From Ulota crispa (lineage: Eukaryota; Streptophyta; Bryopsida; Orthotrichales; Orthotrichaceae): a stretch of 64,000 nt of DNA. The number at the start of each line of letters is the position of its first letter. Position 1 is the first letter of the stretch. Of this stretch, positions 12,087 to 23,879 are shown piece after piece. The DNA is taken from positions 18,468,409 through 18,532,408 of the forward strand of contig OY987250.1 of assembly GCA_963920765.1 (NCBI GenBank), written 5' to 3'. The notes beneath the pieces were generated by a model that was given only the letters and a program-made list of their open reading frames with translations, was not told the origin of the DNA and made no database searches. The position numbers were made by a program, and so were the translations under genes.

Positions 12087-13109
12087 TAGCCTAAGTTACT
12101 CCTTTTCTACCTGCATCCCTCCCTCTCTCCGCTTCTCTTTTTTTGTGCCTCTCGTGCGGCAACACTGCCCTCCCTCAATCTCTACAGGGATTGGGGGCAT
12201 CTCCATTGGTAGGCACTGGGAGCAGCTGGCCAGATGAGCTTCAACGAGCCCTCAGCTGTGCTTGAGCATGGCTCAACTCTGGAATCTCCACCCATCATTT
12301 TCTTGCGACGCGCCAGAGAATCTCCATTCTTGGATGTCACTTTCTGACATCAAGTTAACCAGACCAAGCTTTTGGCAGGGAGAGAGCAAGGCCCCAAGAT
12401 CTATAAAGTGCATGTGCTCCGTAGATTCTGATTAGGAAAGTCCAAGAGAGAACGTGCATAGGCCATTTTGTGGAGATTCTGTAGTTCAAGCTGGAGTTTG
12501 GCTAGGGCTTGGCTCAGACTTGGCTCTCTTTAGGACTAGTTTTCATTGGCCTGCCGGAGGTCCAAGTCTCGGAGGGCAATCAGAGCCCAGTTGGAGGCTC
12601 CCGAAGGATCTGGAGGGTCCAAGACTTTTCATGGGAAGATCCCGAGGGCCCAACTTTAGGAAAAATATTATCTCTGGAATAAAAATTGAACTGCAGTTAG
12701 CTCCATTTAGAAACTTCAATCTCCCTCCAGGGCCTCCCGGCTCTACAAACCTTGCATTCACGAACCTTGAACCCAAAAGACCGATTGGTTGTGCAGGTGA
12801 GAATTATTTGCAATGGAAAGCCCTAGGGGTTTTGCCCAGAGCTCCAATAGACCCAATGGAAATTGGCCCTTATTGCACAAGCTTCAACCACTTGGGGCCA
12901 AGGTGGAAAAGTTTTGAAAATGTAATTAACTAAGATATTTACCTTTGAGTTAGGGAACTTTGAAGTCACTTTTGGATTCAAAAATTGTGATATGGTCTAG
13001 AACCAGGAGAATACAACTTACCAACTTTTACATAGGAGGTAGATTATTATCTTTACCCTTGATTGTAAAAGAAGCCGATGTTTTTCACCTTGGTCCTACA
13101 AATGCATAT
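12087..13109. other. Unassigned, moderately GC-rich stretch
   Basis: A 159-codon open frame at 12454-12933 has no domain I recognise and is proline/glycine-rich from base composition. A degenerate relative of the AGTTTCCATTG end appears near 12537, so this may be old repeat sequence. I call no gene. Confidence 0.4.
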
Positions 13110-13422
13110 GGTACGAACACCCATAAGCATTACTGTAAGGGTTCTAAACATGATGACTATTAATAAACATCTAGCAAATTATAGGATCTTGTTAGGAACA
13201 AAAAAATAATGAATTTGCACTTTTGAATGTAGTATTTGGATATTGTGAGAATAATTTGTGAAGTTTCAAAGAGCAAACTGCCATTGTACCCATAACCAAT
13301 ACTACGGTTTCATGTTTGCATGTCGTACATCTTTGTAATTACATCTATTTACTTCTATAGATTTTCCAAGATTTTGGAGGTCACGGTTATGGGGACACTA
13401 ACGCTTATGGGTGTTTCCTACC
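13110..13422. mobile_element. MITE with TIR GGTA..ACACCCATAAGC, copy 2
   Basis: The ends GGTACGAACACCCATAAGC and, inverted, GGTAGGAAACACCCATAAGC pair well. The interior is an inverted, diverged copy of 3515-3808 and shares the stretch around 'taatttgctagatgtttattaata'. Confidence 0.6.
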
Positions 13423-14960
13423 TTATGTGCAATAGTCTAGTCCCTTGAGCTCAAGTTCCTCTTTCCAAATTTAGGGGTCTTTTGAAGGGTGTATCCAACC
13501 TTTGTATGAAATGTTTTTATTGCTTTTTGAGATTGCAAGACTCTCAATATAATTGAATTTCAAATTAAAAACTTTGGACATACAATGAGCACAAAAATAT
13601 TGGAAAAAAATTTAATATTAAAAATTGAAACCATTTTAGAAATTACACCTAGAATCACTAGTAGAAAACATTGTCCAAAACAACAGAAACCCAACAGTTT
13701 CTTGTTGTTTTGGGCTCTTGCACATGCTAATTGACTAATTTAACAAGATTTTGTAAAAAAAAAATATATTCTGTTGGTTTGGACACCATTGTCAAAATCA
13801 ACAGAAATTTTAGAATCTTTCAAAATCTATTTTGGAATCTTTCAAAATCTTTTGGGAATCTCTTTGGAATCATTGAGAATCTATGAGAATCTTTGAGAAT
13901 CTTTGAGAATCTTTGAAGAATCTTTGAAGAATATTTGAGAATCTTTTTTAAGTTTTAAGGAATCTTTTGGCAATCTTTGAGAATCTTTGGGAATATTTGA
14001 GAATCTTTCATTATGAAATTTGTTAAAATATTTCAAAATCTTTATAAAAATAGAATATCTTAGACTCAATTAGAGTTGTTTTAGAATCCTTTTGAAATTC
14101 ATTAAAATATTTTTTCATAAAAAATTATTGGAATAGCTTAGATTCTTTTTAAAATCTTTCTAGAATCTTTTCAGAATACATGAAATTGTTTTGAAGTTTT
14201 ATAAAACAAAATAAGTTTTCAAGAAAATTAGAATCTTTTAGAACTTTGCGTGTGGCTTTTTTCTTCATTTTTCACAATTTGGTATGATTTTACATTAGTA
14301 TTTTTTGATATTCTAAATCATTAAGGGGTAAATTTAAAGTTTTGAAATAATTGAAGAGCATTTTTAGTATTTCCCTTTCTTTTATGAATCAGATCAACAA
14401 AAAAATTAAAATCTTATGAAATATTTTTTGAATCTTCAAAAAGGATTCAAAAATCATCAAAGTATTGTAGAATCTTTCTTAATCTTTTGGATACTTTGAA
14501 ATTTTGATTGTATGATTACTACTTTTTAATTCTATAACTATTCAAAATTTGATGTTTTTTGAAGCTAGCAAGTTTTGAAGGCTACTAAACCTAATAAGAG
14601 TTTTGTTTTCAAAAAAATAAAACAAATTTTTTAAGAAATGAAGCCAACCCTAACTTGCAAGAGTTATTTTGAGATTTTTTTATTTCAATCAAAAATTATA
14701 AACAAAAATCAAAGGGGTGGAAATAAATAATTAAAAAAAAAATTCTGAACACCTTCTTGGATTTTTGCTCCTAACTTTTGATTAAAGATTTGAAATTTGA
14801 AAAAAATTGTTGGAGGTGAAAGGAAATTACATCAACCAACTTTTTACAGTTGTGAGTTTTTTGAAAAAAGTCTTCTACAAAGCCGAAATTGCCTCTAAAG
14901 TCTACCGACTTTGCAAAGTAGTGTAGAAATATAGTTTTCATATATACGTGTGCACATGTG
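13423..14960. other. AT-rich intergenic DNA with simple-sequence character
   Basis: No gene is seen. The core at about 13810-14230 is a degenerate run of GAATCTTTGA-type motifs of 10-12 bp, which accounts for the Lys/Asp/Ser-rich frame on the minus strand at 13881-14069. Confidence 0.6.
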
Positions 14961-14961
14961 A

Positions 14962-15112
14962 AGGTGGGTGGCGTGGTGGTCACAAGTCAATGTGGGAAAA
15001 AGGTCTCCTCCATCAAGAAGCCCAAGGTTTGGGGTTCAACCCCTAGCCTTGTTCAGCTCCTCCCAAGGTTCTAGTTTTAATTTTAATTTTTTTGCATACA
15101 AAGTTAAAATAC

Positions 15113-15152
<40 letters not shown>
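14962..15152 (+). mobile_element. Probable tRNA-derived SINE with TA tail
   Basis: An A-box-like TGGCGTGGTGG (14969-14979) and a B-box GGTTCAACCCC (15033-15043) are 64 bases apart, a spacing compatible with Pol III promoters. A T-rich stretch and a (TA)n tract (about 15113-15152) follow. No target duplication could be delimited, and the A-box fit is moderate. Confidence 0.45.
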
Positions 15153-15158
<6 letters not shown>

Positions 15159-15894
15159 TATGAAATTAAAAACAAAGAAGACAAAAAATTGAAATGAACA
15201 ACAAAATAATAACCAAAAAATAACCAAAAAATAACAACAAATTAATAAAAAAATTAACAATAAATTAACAAAAAAACAATAAAAGTCAACAAAAAAATAA
15301 TAAACTCTTGTCAAAAAGTGTCCAAACTAACACGTCCAAAGCAACAAAAAAAATATACAGCTTTGAGTGGAAATTTTGTTGATTTTCTATCAAATTTTCT
15401 ACTAGTAAATAAGGTTTCAGAATAGCACCTAGAATAATGCTTAATTAAAATCACAAAACTGACAAACCATGGCAACACCATATCCATTAATCTAGGAAAA
15501 ACAGTTCATTTTAGGACTTTCAAGGTTTTAAGAGATCTCTTAAAACCAAGCTTAGTGGTTTTTATTTGTACACATGCCCTCATTTGAGAGGAGAAATTTG
15601 CAAGAGATAAATCTTAGTGGCTCAAATTGAATCTGATACCTTGGAATCTGGTTTAAGGTAATGTTTTGGGTTAATTTAAGGTAGATTACAAAATGGTACC
15701 TTTGTTCTTCCTAGATTAACAAATATAGTGTTATGCATAGAACTTGTATTATATGCAAATTCACTACTATACCATATTAGCACCTTTGGTACAAACTTTA
15801 ATTTAAATTATGTGCAATATTTTTTTTCATAATTATAGGCACTCAATGCTCAAAGTATGTAAAACAATTTTTGAAAAGTGCTAAAATATATATA
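15153..15894. other. AT-rich intergenic DNA
   Basis: A-rich AACAAAAAATAA-type repeats at 15180-15310 are followed by unremarkable AT-rich sequence. No gene or element ends are seen. Confidence 0.5.
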
Positions 15895-16305
15895 GGAAAT
15901 TGATATGTGTACCACACCTTTTGAATTATTGTACAATATTCCCTCGGTAAATTTTAGATTTCTACCATCAAAAAGCTAAATTTGAGATTTTGGAATTCAG
16001 ATTTGAACTTGCAGACCATGATTTAGTCTAGAGCCATAAAAAAATTGCAATTTAACAACATCCAGTGCAAAAGTTTAGCTAGGGAGAAAACTGTTACTTT
16101 TACTTTTGTTTGTAAAAAGAGATAAGCTTTTTCATTAGGTGTTCTTGAGTTGCAACTTTTTTTATGGTTCTAAACTAAATCATGGTCTCCAAGTCCAAAT
16201 CTAAACTCCAAATTCTCAAATTCAGCTTTTTGATTTTATAAATCTAAAATTCACCCCAAGGTGTGGTTTAGTAGTTCAAACGGTGTGGTCCACATGTCAA
16301 TTCCC
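15895..16305. mobile_element. Foldback MITE, GGGAATTGATATGTG family, copy 4 (degenerate)
   Basis: Begins GGAAATTGATATGTG and ends ACATGTCAATTCCC. The interior is self-complementary around AAGCTTTTTC, as in the copies at 19927, 20381 and 21816. The right quarter is strongly diverged. Confidence 0.65.
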
Positions 16306-16309
16306 GTAT

Positions 16310-16310
<1 letters not shown>

Positions 16311-16373
<63 letters not shown>

Positions 16374-16460
16374 CTATATATATAGAGATATCTATATGTT
16401 TATATATCTATATATCTATATATCTATATATCTATATATCTATATATCTATATATCTATA
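16311..16460. repeat. Microsatellite: (TA)n then TATATC repeats
   Basis: About 50 bp of TA followed by TATATC hexamers. The same position in the related element at 18485-18518 also carries a TA/ATAGAT microsatellite. Confidence 0.9.
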
Positions 16461-17597
16461 AAAGAACCCTATGGATTGTTTTGGATGAAAAGTAAAGAGT
16501 TTGAGTGCACTTATGAGTTGCACTCCATGCATGTAAGTTGCACCTTTTATATTTTCTTTAGACAATAAAAGCGAGTAGCTCCATGGTTCATGTGGTAGTT
16601 AACAATAAAGTTAAAGGGTCCTTGTAAAAATAGGGGGGCACAAATAGGGGGCACACAATATGGGAGCATGAGGATAGGGGAGCATAAAGATAGGGGGGCA
16701 TAAGGATAGGGGAGCATAAGGATAGGGGGCATGTAAATAGGGGGCACATAGTAGGGGCATAGGGATAGGGGTGCACAGGTTAGGGGCACAAGGATAGGGG
16801 TGCATGAGATATGGGCACAATGATAGGGGTGTACGGGTTAGGGGCATAGGGATAGATGGCATAGGGATAGATGGCACAGGGATAGATGGCACATGGATAG
16901 ATGGCACATGGATAGATGGCACAGGGATAGATGGCACATGGATAGATCGCACATGGATAGATGGCACAGGGATAGATGGCACAGGGATAGATGGCACAGG
17001 GATAGATGGCACAGGGATAGATGGCACAGGGATAGATGGCACAGGGATAGATGGCACAGGGATAGATGGCACAGGGATAGATGGCACAGGGATAGATGGC
17101 ACAGGGATAGATGGCACAGGGATAGATGGCACAGGGATAGATGGCACAAGGATAGATGGCACAGGGATAGATGGCACAGGGATAGATGGCACAGGGATAG
17201 ATGGCACATGGATAGATCGCACATGGATAGATGGCACAGGGATAGATGGCACAGGGTAGGAGGCACAAGGATAGGGGGCACAAGGATAGGAGGCACAAGG
17301 ATAGAGGGGCACAAGGATAGGATAAAGAGGCACAAGGATAAGGGGCACAAGGAAAGGAACACGAGGAAAGGGGCACAAGGAAAGGGGGCACGATGATAGG
17401 GGGCACATGGATAGGGGGACACAAGGATAGAGGGGGTACAAATTTAGGAGACATAGGGATAGTGCTAGCGATTTTCAAATAAAACAATTTGAATTTTTAA
17501 AATTGGAAAATTTTATGATAAGATTGCTATTGTGACAATTTGTTTGTTGCAAGGATGTTGTTGTTGCCTCTGTTGGTACAACACGTACGTAAACTAG
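16461..17597 (+). mobile_element. Helitron-like element A (5'-truncated)
   Basis: The right end has a hairpin TGTTG-GTA-CAACA (17571-17583), ten bases, then CTAG (17594-17597) before T, the arrangement of Helitron 3' ends. The left part (around 16465-16560, 'ggatgaaaagtaaagagttt') matches 18520-18600 in element C. It carries the 15-bp minisatellite and no Rep/helicase coding. Confidence 0.55.
16620..17450 (+). repeat. 15-bp minisatellite, GATAGATGGCACAGG
   Basis: About 27 near-perfect 15-bp units span 16846-17250. On both sides are degenerate GATAGGGGGCACAAG units of similar length. Because 15 is a multiple of three, long pentapeptide-repeat frames appear in five of six frames. They are artefacts, not genes. 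Confidence 0.95.
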
Positions 17598-17633
17598 TAT
17601 ATATATATACATATATACATATATACATATATA

Positions 17634-18128
17634 TATATTAGTATATTGCCCGTTGTACAGACGGGTTTATACCTCCCACCCCCTATCCTTGTGCTCTTTG
17701 ATCCTTGTGCCCCTCCATATCCCTGTGCCTCTATCCCCTTGCCCCTTTATCTTTGTGCCCCTTTATCCTCATGTTCTCCTATCCCCATGCCCTCTTATCC
17801 CCGTGGCCCCTTATCCCCATGTCCCCTTCTCTCCGTGTCCCTTTATCTCCGTATCGCCTTATCCACGTGCCTTCTTATCCCCTATGCCCCTTTATTCCCT
17901 TGCCCTCTTTTGGCCGAGACAAAGTTGTGGTGCAATTGTCAATGTCAGTGCAACTACTAGTGATTTATTATTAACGTCTAGTGAATCAGATAAAAGAGAG
18001 TCATAGGTGATTTTACCTTATCCATTTATACCTTTTTGATCCTAGTCATGTCCAAACCTAACTTATGCCCAACTTTAACTGATTGAATGCTATTACATGA
18101 TAGGCCCTAATTGACTGATAGCTATTCT

Positions 18129-18177
<49 letters not shown>
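17634..18177 (+). mobile_element. Helitron-like element B (3' end not found)
   Basis: Starts with a TA-rich run and a subterminal hairpin CCCGT-TGTACAG-ACGGG (about 17648-17664). A C-rich array CCTTGTGCCCCTATC follows (about 17680-17910), which is the inverse of the minisatellite in element A. The downstream segment beginning GCCGAGACAAAGTTGTGGTG matches element C at about 18260. Confidence 0.45.
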
Positions 18178-18178
<1 letters not shown>

Positions 18179-19354
18179 CGTATACTGCTTATTGTTCCAA
18201 CGAGATTATGCCCTCCACCCCCTATCCCTGTGCCTCCTATCCTTGTGCACTCTTTTTGCCGAGAGAAAGTTGTTGTGCAATTGTTAGTGACGGTGCAATT
18301 GCCAATAACATGTTGTTCACATCTAGTAAAGACTTGTAGGTGATTTTACTTTATTCCACTTTTAACTTTAGTTGAACTTGTACTCTACTCTATTTTTAAG
18401 TGGAACTAAAGATGGGCCTTGCGGAATCGTCCTCCCCACCCATGGAACCGTTGAGTTTGACCACCACTACCACCACTGCGTGATATTATATAGATATAGA
18501 TATAGATATAGATCTATAAAGAATCCCATGGATTCATTTTGGATGAAAAGTAAAGAGTTTGAGTGCAACTATGAGTTGTAAGTTGCACCTTTTACATTTT
18601 CTATAATGATCAACCCGTTGTAAGCCTCTTAATCTCCACCCATACTCTTCAAAAAGGTGGCCTAGCTTGCACTCCAACATGCCCCATAAATAACTAGTTG
18701 ACCACTTATTAAGGAAAATAGAGGATAAAAGTCTTTAAACTTAGGAGCAATAATGACGAATAGTGGCTTGAAGGCCCTTGCTAAACATAATAGGACAAAT
18801 TGTCTTGAGATGCTTTTGAGAGGGGCCTCAACACGTTTCATCCACTTTGAGCATGTTGGAGCCACTAGTGGAATTGCTCTAAAAATTGCAAATGAATCTT
18901 ATATACATTTTGCCTCTCACACAATGATGAAGTAAGGTAGTTGGCCACGTGAGTTTTTTTGTTGGTGTTTTTTAGTTTTTATTGCTCACAATTGCTTTGA
19001 GTTTTCTATTGAAGTATGAGAATTTGCTAAGCTGGAAGTTTTTTTTGAGAATTGAATTTCAATGGAATTTGGGCCATCAAAAATTACTAGGACAATTTTG
19101 GTGGCAAATTAGCTCACAGAGAAAAACAACTTTATCAACAATGTGCACGTTCTTCTAGCAAAGGACCAACATGAGAGCAAGCATAGGAGAGAAAGATACA
19201 TGCGTAATGTAGTTATAGTGAGGCTTTATTTTGTACCAAGTTGCTAGCCTTGTTGCTAGCATTTGTGAGTTAACAGATTGATTTTTGTTTTAATTGGCTA
19301 CAATTTGTGATAAGATTGTTATTGCACCCGTTGGTACAACGGTACGTAAACTAG
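18178..19354 (+). mobile_element. Helitron-like element C
   Basis: The left part parallels element B (a short C-rich tract, then GCCGAGAGAAAGTTGTTGTG). The right end has hairpin CCGTTG-GTA-CAACGG (19328-19342), eight bases, CTAG (19351-19354), then T. The hairpin stem differs from that of element A by paired changes that keep it complementary. No protein is encoded. Confidence 0.55.
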
Positions 19355-19926
19355 TATATATATATAAATAATTGACCCTAATGTGCTAAAATAAGAGTTG
19401 AAAGGTTCTTAATTAATCTTTATAGTTATTTCAACATACAATAAAATCATAACATAAACTCTATGCTCAAAATTGCAAAATCAAGCAGCACACATACTTC
19501 CAAATCATTTTTGTTAACTATTGTAAATATACATTGAAGAAATTTTGCTCAATAGAGTTCATTCTACTGAAACACAATCTTAGATAAAATTAATAATTCT
19601 CATACAAGAACATAAGAAAAATGTTGGTTCACAAATTTAAGAGGCATTAAGGCAACATGATAAATACAGCAATTGCCATTATGATTGACATCTATTAATA
19701 AATATTAAAATGAAGGGCATCTCAAGTTATTGATCATATTAACAAAAAACAATTGCTAATTACCATACTATAGTGTATGACTTGGATTAATGCCTTAATG
19801 TTTCATTTAATTTTGTATGACTAAATTTTTTTAAACTATTTTTTGTATGCCTAACCTAAATGCTGTACTTCAATTAATTGTTAGGCACCTATGTGCTAAA
19901 ACTGCTAGTAATGTACAATACTTGAA
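19355..19926. other. AT-rich intergenic DNA
   Basis: Nothing recognisable. Confidence 0.5.
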
Positions 19927-20336
19927 GGGAATTGATATGTGCACATTGAGGGGTTGATATTTGCACACCCCATTGCTCGATAAATTATTTATTTCTACCA
20001 TCAAAAAGCTGCATTTGAGAATTTTGAATTTGGATTTGGACTTAGAGACCATGATTTCGTCTACAACCATTAAAAAAGTTGCAATTGAACAATACCCAGT
20101 GAAAAAGCTTAGTTAGAGGGAAAAGTGTTACTTATACTTTTGTTTGTAAAAAAAAAAAGCTTTTTCATTGGATGTTGTTCAATTACAACTTTTTGTATGG
20201 TTTTCAACTAAATCATGGTCTTTGAGTTCAAATCCAAATTCAAAATTCTCAAATTCAACTTTTTGATGGTAGAAATAAATAAGTTACCCAGCACGGGGTG
20301 TAAATATCAACTCCCGCTATGCACATATCAATTTCC
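19927..20336. mobile_element. Foldback MITE, GGGAATTGATATGTG family, copy 1
   Basis: Ends GGGAATTGATATGTGCAC and GCACATATCAATTTCC. Nearly the entire 410 bp is self-complementary around a central AAGCTTTTTC. No clear target duplication. Confidence 0.8.
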
Positions 20337-20380
20337 ATTAAGCATATGTAGTTTAATAAATTTTGGATACTATTAATCTA

Positions 20381-20791
20381 GGGAATTGATATGTGCATAT
20401 TGGGGGGTTGATATTTGCACACCCCCATGCTGGATAAATTATTTATTTCTACCATCAAAAAGTTGAATTTGAGAATTTTCAATTTGGATTTGAACTTAGA
20501 GACCATGATTTAGTTCAAAACCATACAAAAGTTGTAATTGAACAACATCCAATGAAAAAGCTTTTTTTTTAACAAACAAAAGTAAAAGTAATACTTTTCC
20601 CTCTAACTAAACTTTTTCACTGGGTGTTGTTCAATTGCAATTTTTTTTAATGTTTGTAAACTAAATCATGGTCTATAAGTCCAAATTTGAATTCAAATTC
20701 TCAAATGCAACTTTTTGATGGTAGAAATAAATAATTTACCCAGCAGCAGGTGTGCAAATGTCAACCCCTCGGTGTGCACATATCAATTCCC
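20381..20791. mobile_element. Foldback MITE, GGGAATTGATATGTG family, copy 2
   Basis: A 411-bp palindromic element flanked on both sides by the 8-bp repeat TTAATCTA (left 20373-20380, right 20792-20799), a length typical of hAT elements. It begins only 44 bp after copy 1. Confidence 0.85.
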
Positions 20792-20799
20792 TTAATCTA

Positions 20800-21815
20800 T
20801 CATGATCAATTAGAGTCCAATACAACTTTTTTGCTTCAAACCACTATAAACATAAAAGATGCTACACAAATTCATATCTTCAAATTTTCTTTTCACATAA
20901 TGTTGATATCCTTGTAAGTACATCCAATCTTCTAAGTTAGGAGTAGAAATGTAATCTTAAAACAAGTTGCTATCGGCCTTTGGCAATCTAATTTCTAGGC
21001 ACTTAGTTGTGCACTTGTGTAGCACTAGCCCTAGAATCCTTGCTCTCTTTGAGAAATTTTCATGTATCATACAAAAATATTGTTGTTTATTCCTTTGGCC
21101 TTAGTTGCTTACCTAATTATCATATTTTCAACAATTTCAAGACTAAAATTTAAAAATTGACACATTAGCAAGCCTTTCATTAAACCCTCAAATTTTAGGC
21201 GAACTTTTAAAGTGCAAAAGTTGCATTATTTTGCCATTGTAAGGTATTTCTATGATTTCCCATCTAAAGAGCACTGATTTTTCTTCCTATAGTAAAAGGT
21301 TTTTGTTATATTAGGGGCATTACAAATTTCAAAATAAAATAATGTTTTGAATCGTCTTTCTAGGGTCATCAATAGGTAAACTAAATCTCTTTTTCATCAT
21401 GGGCACTTGTCTCATGAGCCAAAAATAAAAACTTTGAAACCCACTCATGTACAAAAAGATTACCTGACTTCAACAAAAAAAAATTGAAATGAGTTTAAGT
21501 TTTCAATATATTGATTAAGAAAGTTTTTGATGAGGACATTTAAAACAAAATTGTGGTATCTCTTAGTTTAGAGAAAGATGATTTGATTTGCATAAAATAA
21601 TGACAAAAATGTATTTTGGAAAACTAAAACTAATTATTACTATTTTCAACATATTACTTATCATATTTTGACTTATGGATTTACGACTGATTTCCAAAAT
21701 ACTTTAAGGAATTAATGGTATACTTAGGTTTATTTATAATTCATTTGAAAAGAATTAGACAACAAAAAAATTTGAATTTTCATTTTAAGTACATTAACTT
21801 AATTGATTTTAAATA
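20800..21815. other. AT-rich intergenic DNA
   Basis: No gene or element end is recognised. Confidence 0.5.
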
Positions 21816-22510
21816 GGGAATTGATATGTGCACACTGATGGTTAATATTTGCACACCCCTTTGGAAGGTAAATTATAGATTTCTACCATCAAAGATCTAA
21901 ATTTGAGAATTTTGAATTCAAATTTGGACTAAGAGACCATGGTTTACTCTAGAACCAAAAAAAGTTGCAATTTAACAACATCCAATGGAAAAACTTATCT
22001 TTTTTAGAAGCAAAAGTAAAAGTAACATTTTTCTCCTAACTAAGCTTTTTCACTAGGTGTTATTCAATTGCAACCTTTTTTATGGTTCCAGAGTAAACCA
22101 TGGTCTCTTAATCCAAATATGAATTCAAAACTCTAAAATTTAGCTTTTTGATGGTAGGAATCTATAATTTACCTCCCAAAGGGTGTGCAAATATCAACCC
22201 CCTAGTGTCCAAATATCAACCCCCTAGTGTCCAAATATCAACCCCCTAGTGTGCAAATATCAACCCCCTAGTGTGCAAATATCAACCCCCCAATGTGCAA
22301 ATATCAACCCCCTAGTGTGCAAATATCAACCTCCTAATGTGCAAATATCAACCTCTTAGTGTGCAAATATCAACCCCCCAGTGTCCAAATATCAACCCCC
22401 TAGTGTGCAAATATCAACCCCCTAGTGTCCAAATATCAACCCCCTAGTGTGCAAATATCAACCCCCCAATGTGCAAATATCAACCCCCTAGTGTGCACAT
22501 ATCAATTCCC
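21816..22510. mobile_element. Foldback MITE copy 3, expanded by a terminal tandem array
   Basis: Same ends and palindromic core as copies 1 and 2, but 695 bp long because a 22-bp motif from its right terminal repeat is amplified. Flanks TTTTAAATA (left) and TTTCAAATA (right) form a 9-bp duplication with one mismatch. Confidence 0.8.
22187..22500. repeat. 22-bp tandem array from a MITE terminal repeat
   Basis: About 14 units of TCAACCCCCTAGTGTGCAAATA with G/C and T/C variants. The motif equals the inverted form of the element's own subterminal GTTGATATTTGCACA. Confidence 0.95.
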
Positions 22511-22740
22511 TTTCAAATATCATGAGTTTTAAGTGTTTCAATTTGTATATCAATCATCTAATTTGCACGGAGTTCTTTAACATGATTATTTACTTACTTA
22601 ACTGCATCATATAAATTGATTTGAATATTAGTTGCAAAAAAAATTGAGCATTCTATTAAAAAGTCTTTCAAATAAATCAAATATTAGCAAGTTCCTTGTG
22701 GTCTTCAAAAACTATGAGCTAAGTTTATATAACCCCTAAA

Positions 22741-23023
22741 TATTAAAAGGTTGGAATAGAGCATTAGGAGTTTGCTCTAGGCCAAAAGAGATATGCTAGG
22801 TGGAGTACTTGGCATTGGAGAGAGAGCACATGGTAGGAGGCACCCCATGGAGAGGATTAGCCCATGAGTGTGGTTATCCCATATGGTTTGGTGAAGGGAG
22901 AGTGGTTGGGAGAGTATATAGATGAGAGGGTTTGGAAACCCTCTCATCTCTTCCATTTGTATCTTATACATTTGAGTATACCATGTGAACCTTTGCTCTT
23001 CTATCTTCCCTATGTTTTCAATA
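22741..23023 (+). repeat. Copia LTR, element P0 5' end
   Basis: Homologous over 283 bp to the other eight copia LTRs, although its first bases are mutated (TATTAAAAGG for TGTTGAAAGG). It carries the TATATA box and the downstream GATGAGAGGGTT hairpin. Confidence 0.85.
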
Positions 23024-23879
23024 GGTTATGGGCCCACAACTTAGAGTGTGGAGGTGCATTTTGGTGAGTGGGGATCACATTTGAGGTACATCAACCTTTG
23101 GATTTTGACCTTGTGCACTTGGAGGTCTTCTTTAGCTACCTTTTAGTGTTAGGGGTGTTTTGTAGTGACATTGCTTCTCATTTGAGCTACTTCAGCACTT
23201 GTCCTATCTTGTGGAGCATTTGGAGGACTACTTGTGCTTGTTTCTTGCTTTGGGGTGCATTTGTTGTACGAAAGGATGTTTAAGGAGTTTCATCTCTCTT
23301 TACATGGCCTTTAGAGTCTTTGGAGATCTTGCTTTACCTCTTGGAGAGTGGCTGATCCTCATTTAGCTTGGTGGATCACCAAATTCGAATTTGTAAAGGT
23401 GTGCACCTTGTTGGAGCTTGTTGGAGGATCTGATTTATCATATTGGGGGAGTTGATCCACTTTGGAGCCTTTATTTGAGGTCCATTTGGTGTTCCACAAG
23501 CTTTTGGAGGTATGGAGTTGCTAAAGGTTAAGTTGCACCACCAAAGTGCTTGATTGAAGTACAACGAGGAGATTTGTGAGTTTGTACTTGCTTTAGTTGG
23601 TTTCCTACCCCTGCTTGAGCTTGTTCGTTCAAATGGATGCATAGTATTTGCTCAAAAGGGGCTGAAATTGCAAGAAGTGAGTTTGAGGGTGAGGTTTGAG
23701 TGATAACCTCACATTTGGGATAGATCTTGTGCTCCTTTGATGATTGGGTTGTATACTTCAGCCCCTTGTGTGTGAAGAGAGCTAAGATTTACTTGGGAGG
23801 TGGTTGAGTTGATTACTTCAGCCCCTTGTCTGTAGAGTGAGCTACAGTTTGCTTGTTTGGTGGTTGAACTCTCTATTTC
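23024..23879 (+). mobile_element. Copia element P0, untranslated leader only
   Basis: Follows the P0 LTR and matches the leader of P1 (35359-36383), including TTCAGCCCCTT-containing ~60-bp repeats. It stops abruptly at 23879, where an LTR in the opposite orientation begins. Nothing downstream continues P0, so the element is truncated before gag. Confidence 0.8.

Noticed and set aside
12454..12933. A 159-codon plus-strand frame
   Set aside because: Pro/Gly-rich translation from GC-richer repeat-like DNA with no recognisable domain, and overlapped by a minus-strand frame.
16262..16305. A tRNA-like A-box/B-box pair (TGGTTTAGTAGTTCA, TGTCAATTCCC)
   Set aside because: The stretch aligns to the degenerate right end of the GGGAATTGATATGTG MITE.
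16611..17487. Very long pentapeptide-repeat reading frames on both strands
   Set aside because: They come from the 15-bp minisatellite, whose unit is a multiple of three and is open in five frames. There is no start context, domain or codon bias.
22187..22500. A regular 22-bp repeat that superficially resembles a CRISPR array
   Set aside because: The units are directly adjacent with no spacers, and the motif is the MITE's own terminal repeat.
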